Positions 33,900-42,057 of a stretch of 64,000 bases of DNA are shown here, piece by piece. Origin of the DNA: Candidatus Eremiobacteraceae bacterium (lineage in GTDB: Bacteria > Vulcanimicrobiota > Vulcanimicrobiia > Eremiobacterales > Eremiobacteraceae). How positions within the stretch are numbered: position 1 is the first letter of the stretch; every line of letters starts with the position of its first letter. The notes beneath the pieces were generated by a model that saw only the letters and a program-made list of their open reading frames with translations, searched no databases and was not told the DNA's origin. The translations under genes were made by a program, and so were the position numbers. The DNA lies in assembly GCA_035710745.1 (NCBI GenBank), contig DASTCX010000025.1, positions 1-64,000 of the forward strand. The letters are read 5' to 3'.

Positions 33900-34985
33900 A
33901 TGGCACGTCTTCATAGCACCGCGCCCGCGAGACCGCGCGCACTTCTCGTCGGGGTCGATACCGGCGAAGATCGCGCCCTCTTCGACGTCGAGATGGATGA
34001 GCTCGACGCGCTCGCTCGTGCGAGCGGCATCGAGCCCGTCGGCCGCATGGTTCAGCGTCGCCCGGCGGTCGATCCGTCGACGCTCATCGGTTCGGGCAAG
34101 GTGGCCGACGTCATCGAGGCGGCGACGCAGTCGAAAGCCGAACTCGTCGTCACTCTCAACGCGCTGCGCCCCCGCCAGCGCACCGCTCTTGAAAAGGCCC
34201 TCGGCGATTCGATCGCCGTCACCGACCGTACCGTCGTCATCCTCGACATCTTCGCGCAGCACGCGCGGACGAACGAGGGCAAGCTCCAAGTCGAGCTCGC
34301 GCAGTTGCGCCATCGCGCTGCGAACCTCATCGGGGCGCGCGATTCGCTGTCGCGGCTCGGCGGCGGCGTCGGCACGCGGGGGCCTGGCGAAACGAAGCTC
34401 GAGACGGATAGACGCAAGATCCGCCTTCGCATATCGCACCTCGAAGGGCAGCTCAAAGAAGTAAGCCTGCGGCGACGCGAGCAGCGGCGCAGTCGCGAAG
34501 GAACGCCGCTCATCGCCCTGGTCGGTTACACGAATGCGGGGAAGTCGTCGCTACTCAACGCGCTGACCTCCGGCCGCGACGCACTAGTCGCTGATCAGCC
34601 ATTTGCAACGCTCGACCCGACCCTTCGCAAGCTCCGCTTCGACGATGGTGATGAAGTCGTGCTCGCGGATACGGTCGGCTTCATCAGCGATCTGCCGAAG
34701 GAGTTGCTCAACGCATTTCGAGCGACACTCGAAGAGGTGACGAGTGCGACGCTGTTGCTTCACGTGATCGATGCGAGCAATCCGTTCTGGGAGCGTCAGC
34801 GTGAATCGGTCGAGGCGATCCTCGAGCAGTTGGGCGCAGCGGAAAAGCCGACGGTCATCGTTTGGAACAAGACGGACATCGCTGAAGCCGTGCATCCGCA
34901 CGAAGGCATCGCGGTATCGGCGAAGACCGGAAAGGGTCTGCGCGAACTGAAGGTCACGCTCGCACGCGAGATCACCAAGACGTAA
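33900..34985 (+). CDS. hflX: Ribosome-associated GTPase HflX
   Basis: This 361-residue GTPase splits or rescues stalled ribosomes under stress. The N-terminal HflX domain carries IGSGKVADVIEAA, DRTVVILDIFAQHARTNEGK and LGGGVGTRGPGETKLETDRR. The G domain shows GYTNAGKSS (G1), DTVGFISDLPKEL (G3) and NKTD (G4). It is shorter than E. coli HflX (426), lacking the long C-terminal tail, as is usual in many phyla. It is monocistronic, bounded by a REP upstream and a strong hairpin terminator downstream. Confidence 0.95.
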   Translation: MARLHSTAPARPRALLVGVDTGEDRALFDVEMDELDALARASGIEPVGRMVQRRPAVDPSTLIGSGKVADVIEAATQSKAELVVTLNALRPRQRTALEKALGDSIAVTDRTVVILDIFAQHARTNEGKLQVELAQLRHRAANLIGARDSLSRLGGGVGTRGPGETKLETDRRKIRLRISHLEGQLKEVSLRRREQRRSREGTPLIALVGYTNAGKSSLLNALTSGRDALVADQPFATLDPTLRKLRFDDGDEVVLADTVGFISDLPKELLNAFRATLEEVTSATLLLHVIDASNPFWERQRESVEAILEQLGAAEKPTVIVWNKTDIAEAVHPHEGIAVSAKTGKGLRELKVTLAREITKT

Positions 34986-34988
34986 TGA

Positions 34989-35032
34989 CGTGCGGTGCGC
35001 CCACTCAACGTGGGCAGCTACCGCACGCTTTT
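34989..35032. terminator. Bidirectional intrinsic terminator between hflX and DUF1697 gene
   Basis: The outer stem CGTGCGGT (34989-34996) pairs with ACCGCACG (35020-35027). The inner GCCCAC/GTGGGC pair extends it with a TCAAC loop, and CTTTT follows on the plus strand. It lies between convergent genes; the plus side clearly serves hflX, while on the minus strand the U-tract is poor. Confidence 0.8.
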
Positions 35033-35595
35033 CACGTTGCCATTTCGAGCAGCTTTGAAACGGTGTTCCAATTGCGCACGGTAGCGCCCACTCCGAGCAT
35101 GCGCTCGAATGTCGTCGCGAGCTTGGAACGGCCAAACCCATCGGGACAATAGAGGTATAGCTCTTTCGCAATGTGATGGAACCGGTCTCGGCCCCAGTCG
35201 ACGGCTGCGAGCGCCTTCACGCGTTCCGCCTTCGGACTCTCTACGAGGAATGCGACGCTTAGACGCGCTGTTTCGACCTTTTCCTTGAGGAACGGGTTCT
35301 TCGCGGCGACTCCAGCGAGCTCACGTCCTGATCGGACGACGACGCCCACCGGCTTGCCGAGCTCGCGCTGCAGCCGGGCGGCAAGTTTGGCTGCGCACAT
35401 CTGTGCGCTATCCGCAGCCGAGAAGACGACGTTGCCGCTTTGTATGTACGTCTGTACGCCTTCAAACGCACAGGATGCGCAAAGCTTGCGCAGACGCTCC
35501 ATACTCATCTGCGTGTTCCCCACGTTGATCCCGCGGATCAGCGCGACGTACTTCGTGGAGTTCACGAACGCTTGCACCGCAACCCGGGGTAGCAT
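35032..35595 (-). CDS. DUF1697 family protein
   Basis: This 187-residue protein has the DUF1697 pattern: TKYVALIRGINVGNTQMSME near the start, FEGVQTYIQSGNVVFSA in the middle and LYLYCPDGFGRSKLATTFER near the end. Its function is unknown; the family is widespread and stand-alone. The first ~13 residues (MLPRVAVQAFVNS) precede the conserved start YVALLRGINVG, so a downstream start is possible. Confidence 0.85.
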   Translation of the reverse strand: MLPRVAVQAFVNSTKYVALIRGINVGNTQMSMERLRKLCASCAFEGVQTYIQSGNVVFSAADSAQMCAAKLAARLQRELGKPVGVVVRSGRELAGVAAKNPFLKEKVETARLSVAFLVESPKAERVKALAAVDWGRDRFHHIAKELYLYCPDGFGRSKLATTFERMLGVGATVRNWNTVSKLLEMAT

Positions 35596-35672
35596 TTCAT
35601 ACGAAAGTCATCTCGGGAGCGCCTTCGCACTACTTTCGTCATTCGTTCGCGTTCGCCGTGTATACTATCCAC

Positions 35673-36362
35673 ATGTTCAGCTTGAGATTGATTTTCGTCA
35701 TGTCGCTAAGCGCCCTTTGCGCGATCGCGGCGGCTTGTTCGCCGTCGCAGCCAGTCACGAGTGCACCCGCTATCGTGTCGCTGGAACCAACGGGAGCGCT
35801 CGCACCGGATATCCGCATTCCCCTTCAACCCGGCGACCAGATCGGCGTCAATACGTTTCCGGACGGGGACACGTCGAGCGGCGGTCAAGGTCAGAAGATC
35901 GACAATCTCCTCGAATGCCACGGGTTCATCAACCAGACGTTCCACATCCACACGCACCTCAGCATCTTCGACCCGACGGGTACGCAGATCATGGTACCGT
36001 GGGGTATCGGCCTCGTGCCGCCATGGACGTTCGACCGAGACAATGACGAGATCGCGACTGCGATGTGCGGTTACAACCTGCACACGCATGACCGGTCCGG
36101 AGTCATCCATGACGAAGCGAAGACGAATCTCAACCTGACGCTCGGGCAGTTCTTCGATGTCTGGGGCATGCCGCTGTCGAGTTCGAACGTCGCCGGCTAC
36201 ACAGGCACCGTTTGGGTGAAGGTCGTCGTTCCCGGGAACAACATGCCGTGGAGCAACTCGATCGACCCGCGCACCATCCTGCTGAGCGATGACGAACAGA
36301 TCACGCTGGCGGTCGCCAACAAGGTGAAGAATCCACCCATCTACGACATGTCGAAGTTCTAA
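35673..36362 (+). CDS. Histidine-rich predicted lipoprotein (unknown conserved type)
   Basis: This 229-residue protein has a lipoprotein signal (MFSLRLIFVMSLSALCAIAA, then C). The mature part contains TFHIHTHLSIFDPTG, GYNLHTHDRSGVIHDEA and LTLGQFFDVWGMPLSS. The repeated HxH pairs suggest a bound metal, perhaps copper, outside the cytoplasm; this is inference. I recall similar HTHD..GVIH..LGQFFDVWG proteins in other phyla, but no named family. A TATACT box ends 6 bases before this ATG, so the mRNA may be leaderless. A GTG at 35658 is an alternative start. Confidence 0.65.
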   Translation: MFSLRLIFVMSLSALCAIAAACSPSQPVTSAPAIVSLEPTGALAPDIRIPLQPGDQIGVNTFPDGDTSSGGQGQKIDNLLECHGFINQTFHIHTHLSIFDPTGTQIMVPWGIGLVPPWTFDRDNDEIATAMCGYNLHTHDRSGVIHDEAKTNLNLTLGQFFDVWGMPLSSSNVAGYTGTVWVKVVVPGNNMPWSNSIDPRTILLSDDEQITLAVANKVKNPPIYDMSKF

Positions 36363-36365
36363 AGC

Positions 36366-36968
36366 TCAACGGCGTCTAGTCTTGTCGGCGCGGCGTTTGG
36401 GACCGGGAAGCGTCACGCCTTCACGTTTGAGCAGCTCCCGTTTTCGTTCGATGCCGCTCGATCCGTACGATCCGATCGTTCCGTCCGCTGCGATGACCCG
36501 GTGGCAAGGGACGAGCAGCCACAGCGGATTCTTGGCCATCGCGCTCGCCGCGGCGCGGACCGCAAGCGGCCTGCGCGCTTCTCGCGCGAGCCACGAATAC
36601 GGGCGAGTCTGTCCGCGCGGGATGCGCATCGCTGCGGCGAGCACTTCTTGGAAATATTCCGATGCCCACGACAAGTCGATCGGCACGTCGACGTCGCGAG
36701 CGCCCCTCGATGCTTCGACGAGCGATGAGCGGATGAGCGCCGGCACGGGTTTGGCCACGAGCCGCATCTTGAGGCGCTTTTCGATGTCCGCGACGTCGAC
36801 GTCCGCGTCGTCGACGAAAGCGATGCCGGCATGCGTCCATGCGACCCGTAAGCGATGCTTGCCCACGGCCACCTCGCCCGTCGATCCGCTGCGCCGATAT
36901 TCGCGTGCGACCGTTCGTTTCGTCTTCGAACGGCCGCGGCGGTCGACCGTTGAGGTCGACCGCTCCAT
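36366..36968 (-). CDS. Methylated-DNA--protein-cysteine S-methyltransferase (Ogt/AGT type)
   Basis: This protein of about 200 residues repairs O6-alkylguanine by suicidal transfer to Cys. The active site PCHRVIAADGTIGSYGSS is complete, with the preceding helix-turn-helix YFQEVLAAAMRIPRGQTRPY and Asn/Arg hinge (KNPLWLLVPCHR). The N-terminal domain is short. The first 13 residues (MERSTSTVDRRGR) are encoded by a class I REP, so the authentic start may be an internal GTG (TVARE or GEVAVGKHRL). The ORF upstream of the REP is antisense to the DmpA gene. Confidence 0.85.
   Translation of the reverse strand: MERSTSTVDRRGRSKTKRTVAREYRRSGSTGEVAVGKHRLRVAWTHAGIAFVDDADVDVADIEKRLKMRLVAKPVPALIRSSLVEASRGARDVDVPIDLSWASEYFQEVLAAAMRIPRGQTRPYSWLAREARRPLAVRAAASAMAKNPLWLLVPCHRVIAADGTIGSYGSSGIERKRELLKREGVTLPGPKRRADKTRRR
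36932..36966 (-). repeat. Class I REP at the 5' end of the alkyltransferase gene
   Basis: GGCCGCGGCGGTCGACCGTT followed by GAGGTCGACCGCTCC. The stem GCGGTCGACC/GGTCGACCGC is complete. The ATG used as start of the alkyltransferase ORF (36966-36968) abuts the repeat edge, so the repeat is translated or lies in its leader. Confidence 0.9.
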
Positions 36969-36985
36969 CTTACCTATGCGACGGG

Positions 36986-38146
36986 TCAACGACCGTATTT
37001 CTTCATGATCTTCAGCAGCCGGTCGTGCGGCAGGCCGTAGACCATGTCGCCGTCGCGGCCGACCATCGTCTGCCCGGCGAGCAGCGCGTTGATGACCGCT
37101 TCTTCGGTCGCATCCTCGGTCGCGTAGAACACCGGATCGATGTGGTATTGATCGAGGTCGGTGACGCTGAACGTTCGCGCCTCCGGATAGTGCGGCACGA
37201 CGTTCGCTGTCGAAAACGCGATGATGAGATCGCCGCTGCCCGTCATGGCGTCCGCGCCGGTGCGAGCGAGGCCCAATGCCGCGCGCCTCACCAAACGATC
37301 GAGCTGGTCGTGAACGAGCGGCGCGTTCGTCGCGATGACGATGATGACGGAACCGTTTCCATCGGGACCGGCTTTCGGCATGATGTCCGGGATGTTCGCG
37401 CCGACCGGTACGCCGTCGATCATGAGCTGACGCCGTCTTCCCGTGTTCGTGTTGACGAGGACTCCGACCGTGTAACCGCCGTCTTGTTGGGCAAGTACGC
37501 GCGATGCCGTGCCGATGCCGCCTTTGAACGAGAACGATAGCATGCCGGTGCCAGCGCCGACGCCGCCTTGCGCGATCGGGCCACCCGTCGCGCCGTCGAG
37601 CGCTTTCACGGCGTCCTCCGCGGTCGCGTGCCTGCCTTGGATATCGTTGAGGAACTCGTCGTCGCATTCAGCGACGACCGGCAACGGCACGTCGTCAGTG
37701 ATGCCGATCCCGCTGTTGTGCTCGATCATCCACGAGACGACGCCGTCATCGACGCGCCCGACCGACAATGTGTCGGTGAGCAAGACCGGCACTTCCATCC
37801 AGCCGGCTTCATTGACCCACGTCGTGCCCGTCATCTCGCCGTTGCCGTTGAGCGCCCAAGCGGCGGCGAAGACCTTCTTATGCCACACGTCGGCCCGCGG
37901 GATCACCGCCGTGACGCCCGTTCGCACGGGGCCGACGCCGGGCACGAGTTTGCCGGATCCCTCGATGTGCGTCACTTGCCCGACGAGAACGCCGGCGACG
38001 TCGGTGATAGCATCGTAGCGCCCGGGTGAGAGGGTGCCGATGTGGATCCCGAGCGCCGGCGCTTTGACGTACGGACCGCTCGAGTCGTAGTGCGATAGCG
38101 GCAATGTCGCGGCAGCGACGAGCACGGCGATAGGCAGGCTGTTCAT
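36986..38146 (-). CDS. P1-family peptidase (DmpA/L-aminopeptidase-D-esterase), probably exported
   Basis: This 386-residue N-terminal-nucleophile hydrolase has a short signal-like start (MNSLPIAVLVAAATLPLS). The conserved DmpA features follow: IGTLSPGRYDAITDVAGVLVG, TGVTAVIPR, SGIGITDDVPLPVVAECDDE and GGVGAGTGMLSFSFKGGIGT, then ASRVL. The last is the region of the autoproteolytic cleavage that exposes the nucleophile. VLVNTNTGRRRQLMIDGVPVG and an ATNAPL segment complete the fold. It cuts N-terminal amino acids or beta-peptides. The gene lies 17 bp upstream of the alkyltransferase on the same strand. Confidence 0.87.
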   Translation of the reverse strand: MNSLPIAVLVAAATLPLSHYDSSGPYVKAPALGIHIGTLSPGRYDAITDVAGVLVGQVTHIEGSGKLVPGVGPVRTGVTAVIPRADVWHKKVFAAAWALNGNGEMTGTTWVNEAGWMEVPVLLTDTLSVGRVDDGVVSWMIEHNSGIGITDDVPLPVVAECDDEFLNDIQGRHATAEDAVKALDGATGGPIAQGGVGAGTGMLSFSFKGGIGTASRVLAQQDGGYTVGVLVNTNTGRRRQLMIDGVPVGANIPDIMPKAGPDGNGSVIIVIATNAPLVHDQLDRLVRRAALGLARTGADAMTGSGDLIIAFSTANVVPHYPEARTFSVTDLDQYHIDPVFYATEDATEEAVINALLAGQTMVGRDGDMVYGLPHDRLLKIMKKYGR

Positions 38147-38242
38147 GGCGGCCGCAGTTCGTTGCCGCTTAGCCGCGTGCCTCGCGTTTGCGTTGACGAG
38201 AGGGGCTGTAACGCATGATTGGTCGAATGCGTTTTACTGTTG

Positions 38243-39334
38243 ATGCGGCGAAGACGGTTTGTCATCGGACTCGGCGCGACGGGCGCTTTCATGCTTTTCG
38301 GAAAGCGGAGCGCCGTTGCGTCAGCCGCGGGGGCGCGCCCGATCCGAGTCCGCCTTTTCTCGGGCTACGATCTGCGCAGCGCCGTTATCGGCGGCGTCCG
38401 CGTCGATGGTTCGTCCAAGCCGACCGTCGTTTCGCAATCCTCCGGTCCGGTAGACGTCGTAGCGACCACGACTGACGGCAGCGTCATCGAGCGCAATTAC
38501 GCGGGTACGATACTATCGGCGACGGTTGACGGCGACCTCGTCGTCTACAACGACGTCGACGTCGAATCGTACGTCGCGTCGGTCATGGCGTCGGAGATCA
38601 GTTCGAGCTGGCAGTCTGAGGCGCTCAAAGCGCAAGCCATCGCGATCCGAACCTACGGGCTGCGGCGCATGAAGCATACGCGCCCGGCGTCGTACGATGT
38701 CACCGATGACACGACGAACCAGGTCTATCACGGCGTCGACGCGATCGTCGGATCGCTGCGCACGGCTGCCAGCGCGACTGCCGGGCTGGTCGTGATGTCC
38801 GGCGGTGTGCCTGCGGATGTCTGGTATCACTCTGCGTGCGGCGGCCATACGGCATCATCGAGCGAAATCACGGGCGAGCCGGCACCGCCGTATCTTCAGG
38901 GGTATCCCGACAGTGACGGTGGCGGCCATGCCTATTGCGCTGCTTCGCCCTACTATTCTTGGCGCAACTCGCTGCCCGCAAGCGCTCTCGCGAGCGTGGC
39001 CGGGGTTGACGCGTTGTCGTCGATCGCTATCTCGCAGCGCTGGCCCGATGGACGCGTGAAGACCGTGCACGTCGTCAGTTCGAGCGGCGCCGCTCAGGAT
39101 ATCGATGGCCACCACTTCTACTCTCGAGCGACCGCCGTGCTCGGTTACAAGGTGGTGCCGAGTTCGTTCTTCGATATCGCATCGTCGGGCGGCGGCTATA
39201 CGCTGAGCGGCCACGGTGTCGGCCATGGCGTCGGCATGTGCCAGTGGGGCGCGCAAGGCAGAGCGCTCGCCGGCCAAAACGCCGCTGCGATCATCGGCGC
39301 CTACTTCCCTGGCACGACAATCCAACAGTTGTAG
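38243..39334 (+). CDS. SpoIID/LytB-domain protein, putative lytic glycan enzyme
   Basis: This 363-residue protein starts MRRRRFVIGLGATGAFMLFG, a Tat-like twin-arginine signal. The SpoIID domain shows NDVDVESYVASVMASEISSS, EALKAQAIAIRTYGLRRM, VWYHSACGGHTASSSE and the closing SGHGVGHGVGMCQWGAQGRA. The glutamate in ASEIS corresponds to the catalytic Glu of SpoIID lytic transglycosylases, which act on denuded peptidoglycan. SpoIID proteins also occur in non-spore-formers, so it does not prove sporulation. It is followed by two class I REPs. Confidence 0.9.
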   Translation: MRRRRFVIGLGATGAFMLFGKRSAVASAAGARPIRVRLFSGYDLRSAVIGGVRVDGSSKPTVVSQSSGPVDVVATTTDGSVIERNYAGTILSATVDGDLVVYNDVDVESYVASVMASEISSSWQSEALKAQAIAIRTYGLRRMKHTRPASYDVTDDTTNQVYHGVDAIVGSLRTAASATAGLVVMSGGVPADVWYHSACGGHTASSSEITGEPAPPYLQGYPDSDGGGHAYCAASPYYSWRNSLPASALASVAGVDALSSIAISQRWPDGRVKTVHVVSSSGAAQDIDGHHFYSRATAVLGYKVVPSSFFDIASSGGGYTLSGHGVGHGVGMCQWGAQGRALAGQNAAAIIGAYFPGTTIQQL

Positions 39335-39412
39335 CGGTCGAGCTTTAGCTCGACCGAGTACGACCTTTCAGTTGGAAGGCCGCGGCGGTCGACCGTAAAG
39401 GTCGACCGCTCC
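39331..39412. repeat. Two class I REPs, opposite orientation (BIME-like)
   Basis: A forward copy GTAGCGGTCGAGCTTTAGCT + CGACCGAG at 39331-39357 and an inverted copy (GGCCGCGGCGGTCGACCGTA + AAGGTCGACCGCTCC) at 39378-39412. The pair begins just at the stop of the SpoIID gene, between convergent genes. Confidence 0.92.
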
Positions 39413-39433
39413 ATTGTCTTGGACGCTCTTCGC

Positions 39434-41068
39434 TCACATGCGTGCGATGCGGGCGAGGATATCGTCCTCGCCGGCCCAGATCGCATCGAGTCCTTGCTGC
39501 CAGTCGTCGACGAGGAATGCGTACACGACGACGCCATGATGCGCGGTTTCGACGTAGCCCGCGAGTCCGCTTGCGCCTTCTATATATCCATCTTTGCCGC
39601 GGACGCGGCCTAGAACGTCGGGCGCAAGGGGGCGATAGCGTACTGTACCGTCAAGAGCGACGCGCGGTAAGAGCGCGGCCTCTGCCTGTGCGTCCGACCC
39701 CCGCAGCATCGAACGCAGCGCGGCCGCGAGGGTAGCGGCGGTGACGTAGTCGGCCGCCGAAAGTCCGGATCCGTCGACCAGTGCATTGCGTGGATCGTCG
39801 GCACCGATCGATGCGAGGAACGAGTGCTCGGCAGCAAGTCCTCCGTCGAGCGTGCCCGTTCCCGACGCGTTCGCTCCGACGGCTCGCAGGAGCTGCTCGG
39901 CGATGTGGTTGTCGCTGTCGCGCGCCATCTGCTGGACGATCGACGCGACCGGCCGAGAGCGGTGCGCCCATAGCGTCGTCGATGCACCGGCAGGTGCTTT
40001 GCCGGTCGTCGCGTCGCCGGCGACCGCGACGCCGCCGGAATATGCGAGCGAGCGCAGCACGGTCGCCGCGACCGCTGTCGGTTTTGCGATCGACCGCCAG
40101 TATTTCTGAGGTGCGCCGTACGGGATCTGGCCCGAAAGCGCATAGCCCGAGCCGTCCGGCAACGGATCGATGCGCAGTGTGTTGTCGGCATATTCTGAGA
40201 CCGAGCGGACTCCGCCGACGATCTTGCCGGCCGCACCCGGCGGGTCGACCTGGATCGTCGCGAGACCGCCGTCCGGATCGGGCGTGAGCGTGAACTGCAC
40301 GGCGCCGTTGTCGATCGTGATCGCGCTCGGCGGCGCGGCCCAACCGTATTCGAGGTCTTCCGCATCCCACGTCTTGTTGACCGCGTCGGGGCCGTAGAGC
40401 GATCCATCCGAAACGACAGCGCCGCTGACGACGCCGATGCCCTCATCTTTTAGTCGATGAACGGCGCCGCGCAGATCGTCCGTCGCGAGTTCCGGGTCGC
40501 CGCCGCCGACAAGATAAAGGTCGCCGTCGAGCGTGCCGTCGCGGATGGCGCCGTCGGTGACGATCTCGGTCTCGAAACGATGTGTGGGTCCGAGATCGTG
40601 AAGCGCAGTCGCCGCGACGACCACTTTGAGCGTCGACGCGGGGACGAGCGGTACGTGCGCGTCGTGTTCGTAGAGAATATGTCCGGTGCGCGCGTCCACG
40701 ATGACCGCGCCCGTCGTCGCGGGAAAAGCCGCGCCGTTAAGGATCGGTGCGGCGGCACGGACGACCTTCGACTTGTCGGCATCGCTCCACGCCGACCCAT
40801 GCCGGACGAAGGCGCTCGTGAATGGCGGTGCGGTCGGAATCGTAGGCGTCGGAGCGGCGCTCGGTGCGATGCCGTGCATCGACCGCAGTGCGCGGACGCC
40901 GAAGGTGACGACGGCGATGACGACGATGAGGGCAAGGACGAGTCGAAGGCGATGCGCGATGATGCGACGACGCCGCCTGCGCGCAATGCTGCGCGGCACG
41001 TTGCGCAGCGGAACGTATCTAGGCGGACGACCTGCCACTCGTGTCTTCCCACCACTCCGGTCGCTCAT
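39434..41068 (-). CDS. dacB: D-alanyl-D-alanine carboxypeptidase/endopeptidase PBP4 (S13), membrane-anchored paralog
   Basis: This 544-residue protein has an Arg-rich cytoplasmic start, one membrane segment (LRLVLALIVVIAVVTFGVRA, ~41-60) and an Ala/Pro/Thr spacer. The S13 domain then carries PLVPASTLKVVVAATAL (SxxK), GDLYLVGGGDPELATDDLRG, MARDSDNHIAEQLLRA (SxN) and RVRGKDGYIEGASGLAGYV (KDG in place of K(T/S)G). It is a paralog of the enzyme at 23023-24477, which has a cleavable signal instead. The N-terminus overlaps the glycosylase gene by 50 bases, so a later start is possible. Confidence 0.88.
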   Translation of the reverse strand: MSDRSGGKTRVAGRPPRYVPLRNVPRSIARRRRRRIIAHRLRLVLALIVVIAVVTFGVRALRSMHGIAPSAAPTPTIPTAPPFTSAFVRHGSAWSDADKSKVVRAAAPILNGAAFPATTGAVIVDARTGHILYEHDAHVPLVPASTLKVVVAATALHDLGPTHRFETEIVTDGAIRDGTLDGDLYLVGGGDPELATDDLRGAVHRLKDEGIGVVSGAVVSDGSLYGPDAVNKTWDAEDLEYGWAAPPSAITIDNGAVQFTLTPDPDGGLATIQVDPPGAAGKIVGGVRSVSEYADNTLRIDPLPDGSGYALSGQIPYGAPQKYWRSIAKPTAVAATVLRSLAYSGGVAVAGDATTGKAPAGASTTLWAHRSRPVASIVQQMARDSDNHIAEQLLRAVGANASGTGTLDGGLAAEHSFLASIGADDPRNALVDGSGLSAADYVTAATLAAALRSMLRGSDAQAEAALLPRVALDGTVRYRPLAPDVLGRVRGKDGYIEGASGLAGYVETAHHGVVVYAFLVDDWQQGLDAIWAGEDDILARIARM

Positions 41069-41972
41069 CCCAGCGCGAGAACCAGTAGACGAGCGACTGC
41101 CACTTGCCGAATTGGGCGAACCTGCGTCTGATCTGCTTCTCCGTCGGTCGCTTGCCGCGGAACCATTCGCGCTTCGCGTACGCGATAGTCGCCGAGTCGA
41201 CGGAGATGTGATCGTACCGTCCGAGCAGGTTCATGAGATAGTGCGCGGACGACTTGCCTATGCCCTTGATGCCGGTGAGCGCTTTGAAAAGCTCGTCGAG
41301 CTCCATGCCGCTCGTATCGGCATCGAGTTGGTCGAGGTCGATGTCGCCCGTCTTCACGCGCTTGGCAAGCTCGACGATGTACGGCGACCGATAGCCGGCG
41401 CGCACCTTATCGCGCAAGAATCGTTCGCCCTTGTGCGCGACCTGATCCGGGGTCGGCCACGCGCGCAGCGTCGGGTCGGACGGACAAGGATCACCCAGAT
41501 CCGCGAGGCGGTTGATCATGACGACCGCCTGCTTCCACACGACGTTCGTGCCCAATATCGTCTTGACGACGTCTTCCCAGAGCGACGAGGCGCGCATGAG
41601 TCTCCCCGCTCCGGCACGTCGTGCGTCCTTGAGCTCCGGTAGCTTGCTCGCGAGCGCGTAGAAACCGTCGAGGCGCTCGTCGAGGTGAAGCATCGACCTC
41701 GCGCGCCGCGCCATCTCGTCGGCGACACCGGGATCGCGGGCGCCGTCGCCTGTCGTCGTGACGAGCACATCGCGATACGTCTTGCGAGCCGAAGCGTCTT
41801 CGGTCATCTCGACGAGAAAGATGCGTCCGTCATGCAGGCGTTCGACACGCTGGAGCGTGCGCCGGTCATGGAGCCATCGAAAAGGACGTGTTTGGTACCA
41901 GCCGTGACAGATGACCGTGGGAAATAGCCCGAACGGTTTTTTGACGGTGACGCGGACGGTTGCGGATTCCAA
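41019..41972 (-). CDS. HhH-GPD base-excision DNA glycosylase (AlkA/Nth superfamily)
   Basis: This 317-residue protein has the helix-hairpin-helix LTGIKGIGKSSAHYLMNLLG followed by the GPD aspartate in RYDHISVDSATIAYA. An N-terminal beta domain (ATVRVTVKKPFGLFPTVICH) and the helical segment EDVVKTILGTNVVWKQAVVM (motif for the first half of the glycosylase fold) come before it. It lacks the C-terminal 4Fe-4S cysteines of Nth. The likely role is removal of alkylated or oxidised bases; the substrate is not certain. Confidence 0.8.
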   Translation of the reverse strand: MESATVRVTVKKPFGLFPTVICHGWYQTRPFRWLHDRRTLQRVERLHDGRIFLVEMTEDASARKTYRDVLVTTTGDGARDPGVADEMARRARSMLHLDERLDGFYALASKLPELKDARRAGAGRLMRASSLWEDVVKTILGTNVVWKQAVVMINRLADLGDPCPSDPTLRAWPTPDQVAHKGERFLRDKVRAGYRSPYIVELAKRVKTGDIDLDQLDADTSGMELDELFKALTGIKGIGKSSAHYLMNLLGRYDHISVDSATIAYAKREWFRGKRPTEKQIRRRFAQFGKWQSLVYWFSRWDERPEWWEDTSGRSSA

Positions 41973-42057
41973 GAGCAGGCGGATTCTTTCGCGACTTCAA
42001 GGCAAAGCGAAACGTCGTGCACGCCTAAGACGCAACGGAAGCGATTCCCTCTTTGCC

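Noticed and set aside
36366-37667. Apparent 433-residue protein ending in the alkyltransferase
   Set aside because: The N-terminal ~230 residues are Arg-rich and overlap the DmpA peptidase in another frame; only the last ~200 belong to the alkyltransferase.
38243-39334. SpoIID as evidence for endospore formation
   Set aside because: SpoIID/LytB proteins are found in many non-sporulating bacteria and no other sporulation gene is seen in the window.
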